Of a stretch of 64,000 nucleotides of DNA, positions 1 through 11,137 are shown piece after piece. Source of the DNA: Apodemus sylvaticus (lineage: Eukaryota > Chordata > Mammalia > Rodentia > Muridae). Numbering within the stretch: the first letter of the stretch is position 1; the number at the start of each line of letters is the position of its first letter. Both the position numbers and the translations under genes were made by a program. The notes below the pieces were generated by a model. It did not search any database, had not been told where the DNA came from, and saw only the letters and a program-made list of their open reading frames with translations. Location: contig NC_067488.1 in assembly GCF_947179515.1 (NCBI RefSeq), positions 37,617,342-37,681,341 of the forward strand, given 5' to 3'.

Positions 1-44
1 CCTTTCTCTTTTAAAATATATGAGAACAAAACAATCAAAGAAGA

Positions 45-73
45 AAATAATAATAATAATAATAATAATAAAT
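45..73. repeat. (AAT)n microsatellite
   Basis: About nine ATA/AAT units lie directly upstream of the target-site duplication of the adjacent B1 element. Confidence 0.95.
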
Positions 74-89
74 GATAAGTAGCACAAGG

Positions 90-266
90 GCCGGGCAATG
101 GAATCCCAGCACTCTGGGAGGCAGAGGCAGGCAGATTTCTAAGTTCGAGGCCAGACTGGTCTACATAGTGAGTTCCAGGACAGCCAGGGCTATTCAGAGA
201 AACCCTGTCTCGAAAAAAAACCAAATCCAAAACAAAACAAAACAAAACAAAAAACAAACAAACAAA
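90..266 (+). mobile_element. B1 SINE with A-rich tail
   Basis: This is a 7SL-derived B1. It opens with GCCGGGC, contains AATCCCAGCACTCTGGGAGG and ends in AACCCTGTCTCG followed by an A/CAAA-rich tail from about 216. It is flanked by 15-bp target-site duplications, ATAAGTAGCACAAGG at 75-89 and ATAAGCAGCACAAGG at 267-281, with one mismatch. The short open frame across it is not a gene. Confidence 0.97.
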
Positions 267-281
267 ATAAGCAGCACAAGG

Positions 282-1454
282 CAGATTTGTTTAATTATAG
301 CTTCTCGTTAATCTAATCAAACCACATTCATGGGGGGGGGTTCTTTATATAGTACCTAAATTTCCCCTTCTGTTAATTTTGCCTGATGGGAATAGGCATT
401 CTCTTTCCACCCCTGCCATCTTTACGGCTATTATTTGATGTGGGCAATACCATGTGTATGAAGAGGATGTTTATTTAGCACTTGCATGTTAGTTCATAAA
501 ACGGCTGTCTGAGACATTGTCCCAATGATTGTCATTTATAAAATCTGTGGTCGTAAATCACAAAGCTTGTGAGCAACTTTATATCTTTTCTCTGTAAGCC
601 TGCACAGGCTGCCATAACAAGATAGCACAGCTTACATCCCTCAACTAGCATTCTCACAATGCTGCAGATCAGAGGTCTAAAATCAAAGGACTGGGAGAGA
701 TTGATTTTTTTTTTTCTGAGGACTTTCCTTGTCTTCTCAATGAGAATCTTTCTCAATGTGTGGGCTTCTCTCTGAGTGCATCTGTGTTCAAATTGCTTCT
801 TCTTAGAAAGGATGCAGGTCATATTGGATGGCATTCACCCAAACAACCAGATCTTAGACAGATGTTATTCTTAAGACTATTTTCCAGTAAAATTGCATAG
901 AGATGCTGAAAGTTAGTGCTTCAAATATGAATTGGGGCTAGGCACAATTAAGCTATGACAACTTCACTACCATTTGGGTTCCTCCGCTGAGGTTTTAACT
1001 TGCAGAGGACATCTCTTGCTTTCTGCCTCTCAGCCTCTGCTCTTTGTTTCTTGGTACCTCTGGAATATGATCTTGGAGTATATATAACTACAGCGTGACT
1101 TCCAACAATAGTGGGACAGGAGACAAGAATGGGCTTGCTAATAAATCCTTTTCCAGGAGGGTGAAGAAGTGATTTGGGGAAGAGACAACTGACACTGACA
1201 GTCACCCACCCTTTATCATTGTTGTATTTTATATATGAAAAGACAGTAGCACAGAAGTTATGTCAGACTTCATGTTTCTAGGAAGACTGGGTTAAAGTAG
1301 TACCATACCTTCCTCAATAGTCAGTACCAGGAAACATACTCAAGCCATCATTATTTATTTACATTTAAAATAATTTATTAGTCAAAGAAAACAAGGGGTA
1401 TTGTCATTGCCTTTTGATTTGGTTTGTATGTAAGGCAGGGTTTGCTTTGCTTGT
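282..1454. other. Unassigned sequence
   Basis: I recognise no repeat or exon here. There is a G9 run near 332. A weak MIR-like stretch around 1225-1300 was too diverged to call. Confidence 0.5.
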
Positions 1455-1535
1455 GGTGTGAGGAACTGAACCCTGGACCTGACACACATATATATGCGGC
1501 AATATTCTACCACTGGGCCACACCCATAATCCAGG
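1455..1535 (-). mobile_element. Diverged ID/B4-type SINE fragment
   Basis: Read on the plus strand, the GAACTGAACCCTGGACCTGA and TCTACCACTGGGCCACACCC motifs are the reverse complement of the tRNA-derived ID head, covering its B box and A box. Divergence is high, so it is an old copy. I cannot separate ID from B4. Confidence 0.65.
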
Positions 1536-2649
1536 AGACAGTTTTATAGGTATATGTGCATATTAATTTTCTCTACAAAGATCTAACAACATAAAACTTA
1601 TGTTTCTTTCTGTTCCCAGCAGCATTTGTTTTTTCACTAGATATTTTCTGCTAAATCAGAGGTAGGTTTTATTTAATATTAACCCTAATTGCTAATGAGG
1701 CTATACGTTCTAAATGATAATTTAATGGATGCTATTGTGATGCAAAAGGATACTCTGGGTATAAAACTTCCGTATCGACCTCAGTTGACTTGCAAAGGCA
1801 TAATTTAGTTATTGGAGCAGAATCAGGCTCTAAGAACTGTCCTTCCAAAAGAGAAGGCAACAAATTGCTGCCTGTTTGGCATAGGGATGGCCATTCCCTG
1901 AGTTCCTCTGATCAGGGACTGTGTATATCAAGGTTCCTAGCCCACTGGTAAAGCAGGGATGATGTGAGCCTAACCCTTGCTCCTCTTTAGCTTCTACCAG
2001 GTCTCCTTTAATTACCCTCACTCCATGCATACTCTGGAATGTGTTTCCTGTAAGGGGGGGTTACACTTCCCCTTCGGAAAAAAATAATACTTGTTGGTAA
2101 AGTACTTTGAGATTGTTCCAAGAAACCTGGATTCTTGGGACAAGGTGTTATTATTTAGTTGATGGGAAACAAATATCCACCTAATAGCCGTAATTATATT
2201 GTCAAAACTGCTTAAAATATCCACGCTGCTGGGATGGTAGTGATGTCAGGGAGTTTTGTGACTAGTAAATTGGAACATTATCATGAAATTAAAAAAGAAA
2301 AGTTACATTACCAAGTAATTCATTGGGATGATTTGATATTTCAAGGATAACCACCAAGCAATTTCAGGAACATGTAATTATTTTTTTTCACTTGCTATTT
2401 TATGATGCATTACTCAGTACAGGGTGGTTGACTGCACCTTGTAAAGTGGAAGGAGAGTGAATAAGAAGCCATTAACAGATCAAAGTCTATGTGGGAATAT
2501 AACGGGTTTGCTTGGTCCTCTGCTTCCCTTGGACTTGAAATCCTCATGCAGTTATCTCATACCCAAGGTTCGTGGAGCATCCCTTGTACACAGTGAAGGC
2601 TCAGAGCACACTGAAAGGCTAGTGACTTTCCTCCTCATTTGACTTTCTC
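1536..2649. other. Unassigned sequence
   Basis: AT-rich sequence with stop codons in all frames at short intervals. I see no recognisable repeat. Confidence 0.5.
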
Positions 2650-2945
2650 TGTGGCCTAAGTACCTTTGCACATACTGCACTTATGGCTGAGATGTCTTTT
2701 TTCTTGTTTAGTAAATCCTTGGGTATTCATCAAATCCTATCAAAACTCTTCTCTGCAATGCTTTTTTTTTTTTTTTCAAAATTAGTCATCCTTTCCAAAG
2801 AACATAACTATCCTGGGCACAAATCTCTTTTCAGACCCCACACACTGGATATAAAATGTTTCCTTATGGTCTATTTATTGCATAGTAAGTTCTTCAAGGG
2901 CTGAGATTGCCTGTCTGCTTGTCTTTCTGATAATAATTAGTATAT
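2650..2945 (+). mobile_element. Ancient L2 LINE 3' fragment
   Basis: CCTTTGCACATACTGC near 2663 and, at about 2888, AAGTTCTTCAAGGGCTGAGA match the order of two conserved L2 3'-region motifs (the 'CCTTTGCACATGCTGTTCC' and 'AAGCTCCTTGAGGGCAGG' types). A T14 tract at about 2763 interrupts it. Other old LINE families remain possible. Confidence 0.6.
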
Positions 2946-3002
2946 AGAAGCTGACCTCTGCCTAGGTGGGATGCTGCTAGTCAGTAGGGACAAAAAGGAT
3001 GC

Positions 3003-3608
3003 CTTAGGATTTTATTGCTGTGAAGAGACACCATGACCAAGGCAACACTTATAAAGGCAAACATTTAATTGGTGCTGGCTTATAATTTCAGAGGTTCACT
3101 CCATTATCATTGTGGCAGAAAGCAGGGCAGCAAGCAAAGCCATGGTGCTGGAGGAGCTGAGAATTCTACATCTTTTTTTTTTTAAAAGATTTATTTATTT
3201 TTACTTATATGAGTACACTGCAGCTTGTCTTGAGACACACACCAGAAGAATGCATTGGACCCCATTACAGATGCTTGTGAGCTGCCATGTGGTTGTTGGG
3301 AATTGAACTTGGGACCTCTGGAAGAGCAATCAGTGCTCTTAGCCACTGATCCATCTCTCCAACTCAAGAATTCTACATCTTGATCCAAACATAGTCAAGA
3401 AAAGACTCTTCCTCAGGCAGCCAAAAGAAGAGTCTCTTCTGTACTGAGCATAGCTTAAGCATAGGACATCAAAGCCCACCCCACCAGTGATGCATTTCCT
3501 CCAACAAGGCCACACCTACTCCAACAAGGCTACATCTACTCCAACAAAGCCAAAAATCTCCATAGTGCCACTTCCCTGGGGCCAAGAATATTTAAACAAC
3601 CATCATGG
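3003..3608 (-). mobile_element. Lx-type LINE-1 3' end, split by a B2
   Basis: The plus strand starts with TTATTGCTGTGAAGAGACAC and runs through TTTAATTGGTGCTGGCTTAT and AAAGCCCACC to AACCATCATGGG. This is the antisense of a murine L1 3' terminal region, probably of an Lx-lineage subfamily. A B2 with a 15-bp TSD interrupts it at 3175-3366. A 20-bp unit carrying CCAACAAGGC is tandemly repeated at 3501, 3521 and 3541. Confidence 0.75.
3175..3366 (-). mobile_element. B2 SINE nested in L1 3' end
   Basis: In plus-strand reading it has a T-tract tail, AGATTTATTTATTTTTAC, TTGGGAATTGAACTTGGGAC and GATCCATCTCTCCAACTC. These are the reverse complement of the B2 tail, B box and A box. The duplication AGAATTCTACATCTT at 3160-3174 recurs exactly at 3367-3381, so the boundaries and the insertion into the older L1 are well supported. 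Confidence 0.95.
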
Positions 3609-4454
3609 GAAACAAGCTAAACATAGTGCCTGCCTTTATGAACTCTTAATGGTAAAGAGTTCACAATACACCTTTCTGTCACAAATCTGTTTATAACTAT
3701 GTAAGGAAGGAATGGTAAAAATATAGGAGAAAGAAAAGTAAGGGGAGGTGAGAAAGTGGGAAAGTACCTGCAGGATCTTCCTAGTGGTGTCTGTGGAATA
3801 TGAAGTTTCATTCTGAATAAGTTGAACAAATAGAAGACTTATAATCTCTGTTCTCTCATGCAGAAGAACTAGGGGACAATGGATGGGAGTCATGGGGAAA
3901 TAGGATGCCCCCATTACTTATCAAAAGATACAGAAAGAGAAACTAAAGGATAAAGGTAGAGGTGGGGATACCAACATGGCGTTAGACTACTTAGTACCTA
4001 CACACAGAAGTAAAGCAAAACAAAAGGGGGGAAAACAGAACAAGCTTGTCTAAATAAACCCACTTACAAAACTGCTCAGAGACGACTAGAGTTCAGTGCC
4101 ACAAGGGTGGGCGCATGGAGTTCTCTCATCATGGGTCCCTGCCTCCTGAAAGGCAGACATCCTCCACCATCTTCATACCTTACCTATCACTCCAGAGCTA
4201 TACGAGAGAGATGGTTTCTGGTGAGTTTGTGGTATTGCTTAGGGCCATTTACGTGATGTATTTGGCATAGATAGATCTGCTTTGGCCACTCAGTGTCAGT
4301 GGATGGCTGAGAAGACCGTTACACAGATACATTTTGATAAATTCTCATTCATTGGAGTTGCCCTTACAGACACATCTCAACCACTCGCCAAAAGACCTAC
4401 CCAATGGTAGCTCTCAGGGACATTGCAATTGAATTTTAGATATATGCAGTGTTA

Positions 4455-4456
<2 letters not shown>
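3609..4456. other. Unassigned sequence
   Basis: No recognisable element. Overlapping short minus-strand frames at 3617-3914 have no recognisable motif. Confidence 0.45.

Positions 4457-4498
<42 letters not shown>
4457..4498. repeat. (GT)21 microsatellite
   Basis: An uninterrupted GT run of about 42 bp, followed by TTT and a G7 run. Reading through it gives a spurious Cys/Val peptide. Confidence 0.98.
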
Positions 4499-4501
<3 letters not shown>

Positions 4502-4689
4502 GGGGGGTATATGAGTGCGGTACATGCACATGACTGTGTAAATATATACCCCTGTGCTCCTACCCAACATGAGTTCTCTTCCTCTATTGCTCTTAGACTT
4601 CCTGCCTTAATACATGGTCTCTCGCTGAACTGTAAGCTTATCTTTTCTGCTAGAATGGACTGCTAGTAAGCTGTCATGATCTGATTATA

Positions 4690-4835
4690 TCTACCCCTAA
4701 TACTGAGGTTACAGGCACATGCAGCTACACCAGCTTTTTTTTTCTCTAAACTATGGACATTGTAGATTTAAACTCAGATCTTCATGCTTATACAGAATGT
4801 ACATTTACTCACTAAAACATTACCCTAAGACCCAT
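4690..4835 (-). mobile_element. Diverged B4/RSINE1-type SINE
   Basis: The plus strand shows a B1-like head in antisense (GTTACAGGCACATGCAGCTA, CACCAGC, T-tract). A tRNA-like antisense part follows (TTTAAACTCAGATCTTCATG ... ACTCACTAAAACATTACCC). That composite is typical of B4 or RSINE1. It is old and lacks clear TSDs. Confidence 0.65.
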
Positions 4836-4874
4836 TGTTGTGGGGTTTTTGCATTGTTAAAAAGTAAAACATTA

Positions 4875-5027
4875 GCCGGGCATTGGTGACACATGCCTGT
4901 AATCCCAGCACTCTGGGAGGCAGAGGCAGGCAGATTTCTGAGTGTGAGGCCAGCCAAATCTACAGAGTGAGTTCCAGGACAGCCAGGGCTGTACAGAGAA
5001 ACCCTGTCTCAAAAAAAAAAAAAATCC
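4875..5027 (+). mobile_element. B1 SINE
   Basis: A full B1 from GCCGGGCATTGGTG to AACCCTGTCTC and an A14 tail at 5011-5024. A perfect 16-bp target-site duplication, AAAAAGTAAAACATTA, sits at 4859-4874 and 5028-5043. Confidence 0.98.
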
Positions 5028-5090
5028 AAAAAGTAAAACATTACTTGGGATAGCCTAAAAGGTATAGAATAAATTTTATATTAATACTAT

Positions 5091-5136
5091 ATTATTATTT
5101 TTATTATTATCATTACTACTACTACTACTACTATCC
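5091..5136. repeat. (ATT)n(ACT)n compound microsatellite
   Basis: ATT/TTA triplets change to about seven ACT triplets with one imperfect joint. Confidence 0.93.
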
Positions 5137-6194
5137 CTAAAGTTAAATAAAATATTATCCCATATCTTGTAATTGTATAAAAGACGGGGTCAAAGTAAGA
5201 TTATATGTGACTTCTGGAAGAGAAAAAGATTGGTACAGTGAACCTCACACCTGAAGTCTGAACCTTCTCAGAGAGAAACCCTTTAACCAGTGAAATAGAT
5301 AGAGGAAGATATGGAGAAAGACATGAAAACTCAGGGTGGTTTGACAATATAAAGAGAAAGAAATGAAAAGTGAGCCTACCTAGACTAGTTTTTTTGATGA
5401 AAAAATAGATGACAAAAATAAATTTGTAGATGGCATTAATCTTGGAAGAATATCAAGTAACTTGAGTTATGAAATTGTAATCCCAAAAGATTAGATTTTT
5501 GTGCTACAATCAATATATAGTAGAGTAGTATTATAGGGTGAAAAAGTCATTGATTCAGTAGAACTCGAGTGAGATCAAGCCCATGTGGCCCTGGTGGATC
5601 TTAGGCTAGAAACACAAGAAGGTTCCAGGATTTGCATCCCTAGTGCCAGAAAAGAGGCTTTGTGAGTATGATGTCATTTCTAGAGTGTCTCTTTGTTCCC
5701 AGATGTTTCCTTGATACTGGGTCCTTCAACAATAAAGTTAGACTAGATTATAAACTTGGAAGTATACATAACGATGCTACTATTTCCCATAACTTTTTGT
5801 GTTAAATATAAAGATAAATGTAAACTCAACTGAGGTACATGTAAGACTCCATATGTAACTGTATAGTTGAGGAAGGAACAGCTTGGGGGAAGTGTGAGGT
5901 AAGAATACCTGGTTTTAGTTCATGCCTCTTTAAGTCACTGGACAGACAACTTGCCTTTCAAAGGCTTCTGTGTAGACCTGGTGGTTTTCCTCTCTGTCCT
6001 TAAAGTGGGTGTTATAAGACTGAACATACTGAGTCAAATGTCTTACAACCACAGCAGTTCATTAAGAGAGGTAATTCAGGTTTACCACCAAAACACTGGC
6101 TGTTCCAGAGCTGAATGTCCTCCAAAATTAGTGCTCTGGATCCCAGTCTATGGGAACTTAAAGAAAACAATCTCCATGTTACTTATAGTATCTC
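5137..6194. other. Unassigned sequence
   Basis: AT-rich, with no recognisable repeat or exon. A 116-aa plus-strand frame at 5951-6301 runs into the TG-rich tract and shows no domain I recognise. Confidence 0.45.
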
Positions 6195-6490
6195 CTTTGT
6201 GTATGTGCACATGTATGTGGTATGCATGTGTGAATATATGTGTGCATATATGTGCACGCATTGATGAAGGGATGCAAGTGTATGTGTCTATGTATGTGTG
6301 AAGGTCAGAGGACAATGATAGGTATCCACCTCACCAGGGAATTTCAGGAATCTACCTGTTTCTGTTCTCTCAGCACTGGGAGTACAATTGTGAATGGCCA
6401 AACCCAGTTTTTATGCAGTTTTTATGTAGGAACTGGGGAGTACTCAGGCTTTCAGGTCAAACAGTTAATTGACTGAGTCATCTTCCAATT
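6195..6490 (-). mobile_element. Probable diverged tRNA-derived SINE (B3/B4 type) with TG-rich tract
   Basis: A TG-rich purine/pyrimidine tract at 6198-6300 is followed by GAAGGTCAGAGGACAATGAT and ends in CTGAGTCATCTTCCAATTCC. That order matches the antisense of murine B3/B4-class SINEs, whose heads end in 'CTGAGCCATCTCTCCAGCCC'. The middle is strongly diverged, so family and ends are uncertain. Confidence 0.5.
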
Positions 6491-6789
6491 CCCACAATTT
6501 ATCAGGTAGATTTATAGCATCATGCCAGACTGCCTCTTCACAGACATCCTGATTCTGGTTCAGAAAGTACAGCCATACCATGTCACACTTTGCCTGCCTT
6601 CCCTTCAACATGGCTATATGAAGCTCGGCCATCAGTTGAATTATATAATCTCAAAACTCACATGCTACAGTCCTACCCCATAACAAATCAAAGTGTAGAA
6701 GAATTTGAAAGTAAGGTCTTCACAAATGTTGTTCAACTTAAATGAGATTGTGAGATTGGTCCAAATATAGTATTATTGGTGTCAGTATT

Positions 6790-6800
6790 TAAGAGAGAGG

Positions 6801-6877
<77 letters not shown>

Positions 6878-6887
6878 AAGGAAGGAA

Positions 6888-6976
<89 letters not shown>
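6790..6976. repeat. (GA)n-(GAAA)n-(GA)n polypurine block
   Basis: About 70 bp of GA dinucleotides, then GGAA/GAAA units, then about 35 bp of GA again. The strand is almost free of pyrimidines. All open frames across it (Arg/Glu/Lys on plus, Ser/Leu/Phe on minus) are low-complexity artefacts. Confidence 0.98.
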
Positions 6977-6980
<4 letters not shown>

Positions 6981-6999
6981 TTGGACATATAGACACACA

Positions 7000-9633
7000 C
7001 ACTGAGGCGAGCTCATAAAATAATACAAAAAGAATATGATCACTTCCAAGTGTGACAGAGATTCCACAAAATGAAAACTCCTTGATTTTAGCATTCCAGA
7101 CTCCAGGAAATAAATTTTCATTGTTTAACCTGTCTAGTCTGAGGTATGTATTGCCACCTTAGCAAAGGAACATCGACTGCAACACCATACAGAATGCTCA
7201 GTCACTTGGTGTTAGTTCTCCAAACAGCCACTTCCTTGGAAATCCTCAGTCCTGAAGTCTATTGATTAATTCATTTGGAAACATGACTCATGGACAGATA
7301 GAACCAGTTCCCAATAGAAATGCTGCACCTAGAAAATGGAACAAGGGGCCATGTTCTCCTCTAGCTTACACAGGTCCCAGTCATGTGATGAGCCTTCTTT
7401 CTAACACTGACCATGTGCATGGCACACACACAAGATTGGTCCACTGTTCAATAAACACTGGTTGAGAAGGATCAACCCCAATAAATCAATCACATGATCC
7501 CAGTTGGTAGTACTGCTGAGAGATGATCATGATGGTATCTATCATAGGTGTAGAAACACTTGATGAGTTCATAGCCAAAAGGAGTATTAATTGGAAGGCA
7601 CTGTTGGAAAAGATGGGTCTCTGCAATGGTCCCTTTGAAAGGCATATGCCATCCTCAGCCTATCCCTGACCTCTCTCTCTCTCCATGAAACAAGCAGCTT
7701 TATTCCACCAAACCTTTAAATTATGATGGTTCTGCCTGGCTCTAGGTCTAGAGGAAACAGAACCAAATGACTGTGGATAGAAATATCTGAAGCTGTACAG
7801 GCAGAAAACAAGCTCTTCTGTTATGAATCAGTCAATGGTACAGAGTTTGGAATTTTGTTTTGTTAGCATGTAATTTTCCTTCTCAGAAGGAGTGAGCTTT
7901 GTGGACAAGTTTTAGGATAGAGTTCCCAGTAAGTTTAAAAGTGATGCTGTTCTTGGGTCAGCTTCTCTGTCCACCGGGCCTCACCACATCAGCTTCACCC
8001 TATCTCTCTGATTTTTTGTAGTAATCAGAGTGTTCATTCGATGGACTCAGGATTGGCTCCATCCTCTTGTCAATTCAGAGGTTCAGAGAAAACATGCCTG
8101 TCCTAGCTCAAAACCGTCCCAACATGTTTGTGGCCTCTATGAATGGTTATCAAAAGAATGAATGGAAAAACATAACCGTGTCTTGTATCATTGCTTCTAT
8201 TTTGTGTTAATATGCACCAGTCCTGCCATTCATCTCTTGCAATTTGCAACGGTGTCTGTGGATATCTAGAAAATTCCTATTTTTTAGAATGTTCATGCTT
8301 TTCTGTCTCTCAGCCTCATCAGCCCTCTTTCTGCATAAGTTCAAGAGTCCAGACACTATTTCCTCTGTGATACAGGCTGTATCTGATGTATAGACCTCTT
8401 TCTTCTCCTCTCATCACAAATTCTGTTCACTTTTCCAGAGACACGCCTCTGTCCCTATCAGCAATTTGGTAGTAGACCCATAGATATGTTTGGGGACAAT
8501 CTTTATTTCTATTTTTCCTCTACCTATGGAAGCAAGATAGTGGTTCCTCCAAACCTGCACTCCTAAGCTCATAGGTTATCAAATACCAAAAGACACTCAA
8601 AGGGTGATTACTGTATAAAATGATATCCAGAGATATGGTGAGGCTCACTGAAGCTAAAAGATCCGTTCACAACCATTCTTTGTGCCAAATATCTTTACTA
8701 CCCTCATAAGTCACCTGGGTCCCATGGTGGAGAGGACTGACCCCTGTGTCCTTTTCCATTTAGTATAGACCTCCATAGGGTCCTGCCTTTGCGCATTTGC
8801 CTAATTCACTTATGTCAACTCAATTCACTTTTCTAGACTTATACCCCTCACTGAAACCTCATGCTTGGTATTTGTTCACTAAGTATATCAATAATGTTGG
8901 GAATTTAATTGAGATGTATGAACGGAAAAAGATTTTATAGCATCATCGCATGTGTGTTTTTCGGTCCAAGCTGGAGCCATCAATCATTTCTGAATACTTG
9001 TCAGCAAGGTGAAATAGCCAGATGTCTTATTTTCACAACTTTGTAATTTTCCTTGAACAACAAGTGACAAAAAATGCTCCAGCCAAAAAATATGTCTCTC
9101 TCCTAATGCATGTCACTTCTAACTACAGCTGCCCACATAACAAAGTGTGTTAGACGCCTGTTGAAACTCTCCATTGGCAGATCTGTTTAGACTCAAACAA
9201 TGAGATATAGATATTGGGAACTGAAGGTTGTTTCTGGCAGAACCCTGGATGACAAGTCAGTGACACAAAATGTGCAACACAACGTATGGAAATGGGTGAG
9301 TCACAGCCACATAGTTTATAGACTCCATGTAGTTCCATATTTCTGCTTTGGACTCAGTTTTTAGCCCAGCAGCCCACTTGTATCCCTCTTTTGCCCTGAA
9401 TATATTCTGAAAAAATATAGTATAGCTTAGCAGGTAGAGAGATAGAGTTTAGACACCCAAATGACATTGAACATGTGATTTCAACCATCAAGATCCATTT
9501 TTCTCACCCACAATTATATTTATCTCTTGGAACTGCCACAAGGTTCTGAAAAGGTAATTCAAAAAAAACACTAAGCTAAGTGCCCCTACATGGAGAAAGA
9601 ACATTGTTTTTGTCATACACGAGCATAAACTAG
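7000..9633. other. Unassigned sequence, 2.6 kb
   Basis: I recognise no mobile element, RNA gene or exon. Stops are frequent in all frames and the longest frames are under 70 codons. Confidence 0.5.
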
Positions 9634-9765
9634 TTGTAGGTAGTGTTTATTTCTAATCTCAGCATTTAGGAGGTGGAGGCCAGCCACAGCTATATAGATA
9701 GATTGAGGCTAGACTATGCTACATGAAACCTGGTCTCAAAAAGGCAACAAACAAACACTAAAGTA
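9634..9765 (+). mobile_element. Old B1-type SINE (PB1/B1F-like)
   Basis: AATCTCAGCATTTAGGAGGT, GAGGCTAGACTATGCTACAT and AACCTGGTCTCAAAAAGG keep the B1 order but are well diverged. It is older than the B1s at 90 and 4875. Confidence 0.8.
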
Positions 9766-9879
9766 AAACAGTGTACAAACATGATTCATAGAGTATTCTG
9801 TGAGAGTGTTTTTCAGAGCAAGAGACAGATCAACAGTGTCACACTAAACTGACCTTCAGACTAAAGAGTACAAAGTATG

Positions 9880-10062
9880 GTACTATGATGACATGCAAAC
9901 CTGGTTTGAGTCTTAGATGTTTACTTTGCATTTCTGAAAACTTTGACCAATCCTTCTTTACAGTCCTTAAGATAGATTTGGTAAAATTATATGCCTAGGC
10001 TTCATGTGAGAATTAAGTAACAGTATACGGAGAATGTCAGGCTTCAGGGAACGGAAGCCATG
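9880..10062 (+). mobile_element. MIR SINE relic
   Basis: CTGGTTTGAGTCTTAGATG, CTTTGACC and ATGTGAGAATTAAGTAACAG occur in the order and spacing of the mammalian-wide MIR core and 3' half. A CACATAGTAAGTGCC motif at about 10251 resembles an L2/MIR tail but is detached. Confidence 0.6.
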
Positions 10063-10862
10063 GTTATTGGCAATCTTTTCTGGCTCCTACTAAAATTTCA
10101 TCATGGGGGATAATGACCTACATGGGCAAGCTAAAGCTGACATTGTGTTCTTCACATGGCCAAGATAACTGAAGCCCATGCAGAATATACTATACTGTTT
10201 TTAGTCTTTCTTATTAAGGATGCTTAAAGAATGTATGCTAAGTTAATAGGCACATAGTAAGTGCCAGGGATGCTCTGTCCCTGTAAAGATAATGTCTATG
10301 ATATAGGACTGGCAGTTGGACTACCCCTTCGTAAACTAACACTATATCCACATAGACTTTACAGACTCTTTGCCATCATGTTGAATACCTGAAATCTGAT
10401 ATGGAAGACCTTCCCTGCATCCCTGTTATGATTCTGGTGCTGGCAATAATGTTGTAACTCACCTGCAAGATGAAACACATTCTGGCTTATCCTTGTAAAT
10501 AGGAAGGGATTATGATTTTATGAGGTTTCTCTCAGAGATTAGATTCAAAGGGCTATACTTTGAGAAAAAAATCTTATGTGTGTTGACTTTACCTTTCCTA
10601 TTTTAATGGATTTTTTTAAACACAGGTCATAAAATGAGTACAAGAGTATCAGTTCTGCAACAGGCCAGGGACCTCTATTTCCACAGCACACTGAGTAAAC
10701 AGAAAAATAACCCAGAAGGTGAATGTGTAGACCCATATCTCTGTAAGGAAATAGATTCAGCCCAAGTCTCCTTTCTTCATTACTGAGCCCCTTGTCATCC
10801 TAACAGTATCTAGAATCATTACATGGACAAGCCTCTGGGAGTACCTTTGAGAGAATGTCTTA
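10063..10862. other. Unassigned sequence
   Basis: No recognisable repeat apart from the isolated L2/MIR-tail-like motif near 10250. Confidence 0.45.
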
Positions 10863-11137
10863 TTAGGTTAACTGAGGTGGGGATACTCCCCTAAATTTGG
10901 GTGGCACTATTCCTTGGAATGAGGTACTGGACTACATAAAAAGGAGAAAACAAGATAAGCACTGGAATCCATTTTTTTCTATACCCTGATAGTCAGTGTT
11001 GTGCTATGAGCTGCCCCAAGCTTCTGCAGTCACGATGAGCCTGCCTTTAACTCAAGTAAATCCTTTCTCTCCCAAACTGTTTTTGTCAGTTTTTTTTTTC
11101 ATAACAAGAAAGGTAACAAACACAGTATCTCCTTGGC
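10863..11137 (+). mobile_element. Lx-type LINE-1 3' end, sense
   Basis: AGGTTAACTGAGGTGGGGAT, GGTGGCACTATTCCTTGGAA, TACATAAAAAGGAGAAAAC and TAAATCCTTTCTCTCCCAAA occur in the order of the murine Lx 3' terminus. It ends in TTTTGTCAG, a T-tract and CATAACAAGAAAGGTAAC. No ORF2 remains. It is the sense counterpart of the antisense copies at 3003, 21534 and 38185. Confidence 0.85.

Noticed and set aside
1225..1300. MIR relic
   Set aside because: Only a weak GAAAAGACAGTAGCACAGAA resemblance to the MIR core, too diverged to support.
6733..7121. Open frames encoding Arg/Glu/Lys or Ser/Leu/Phe repeats
   Set aside because: They are readings through the polypurine microsatellite with no start context or conserved sequence.
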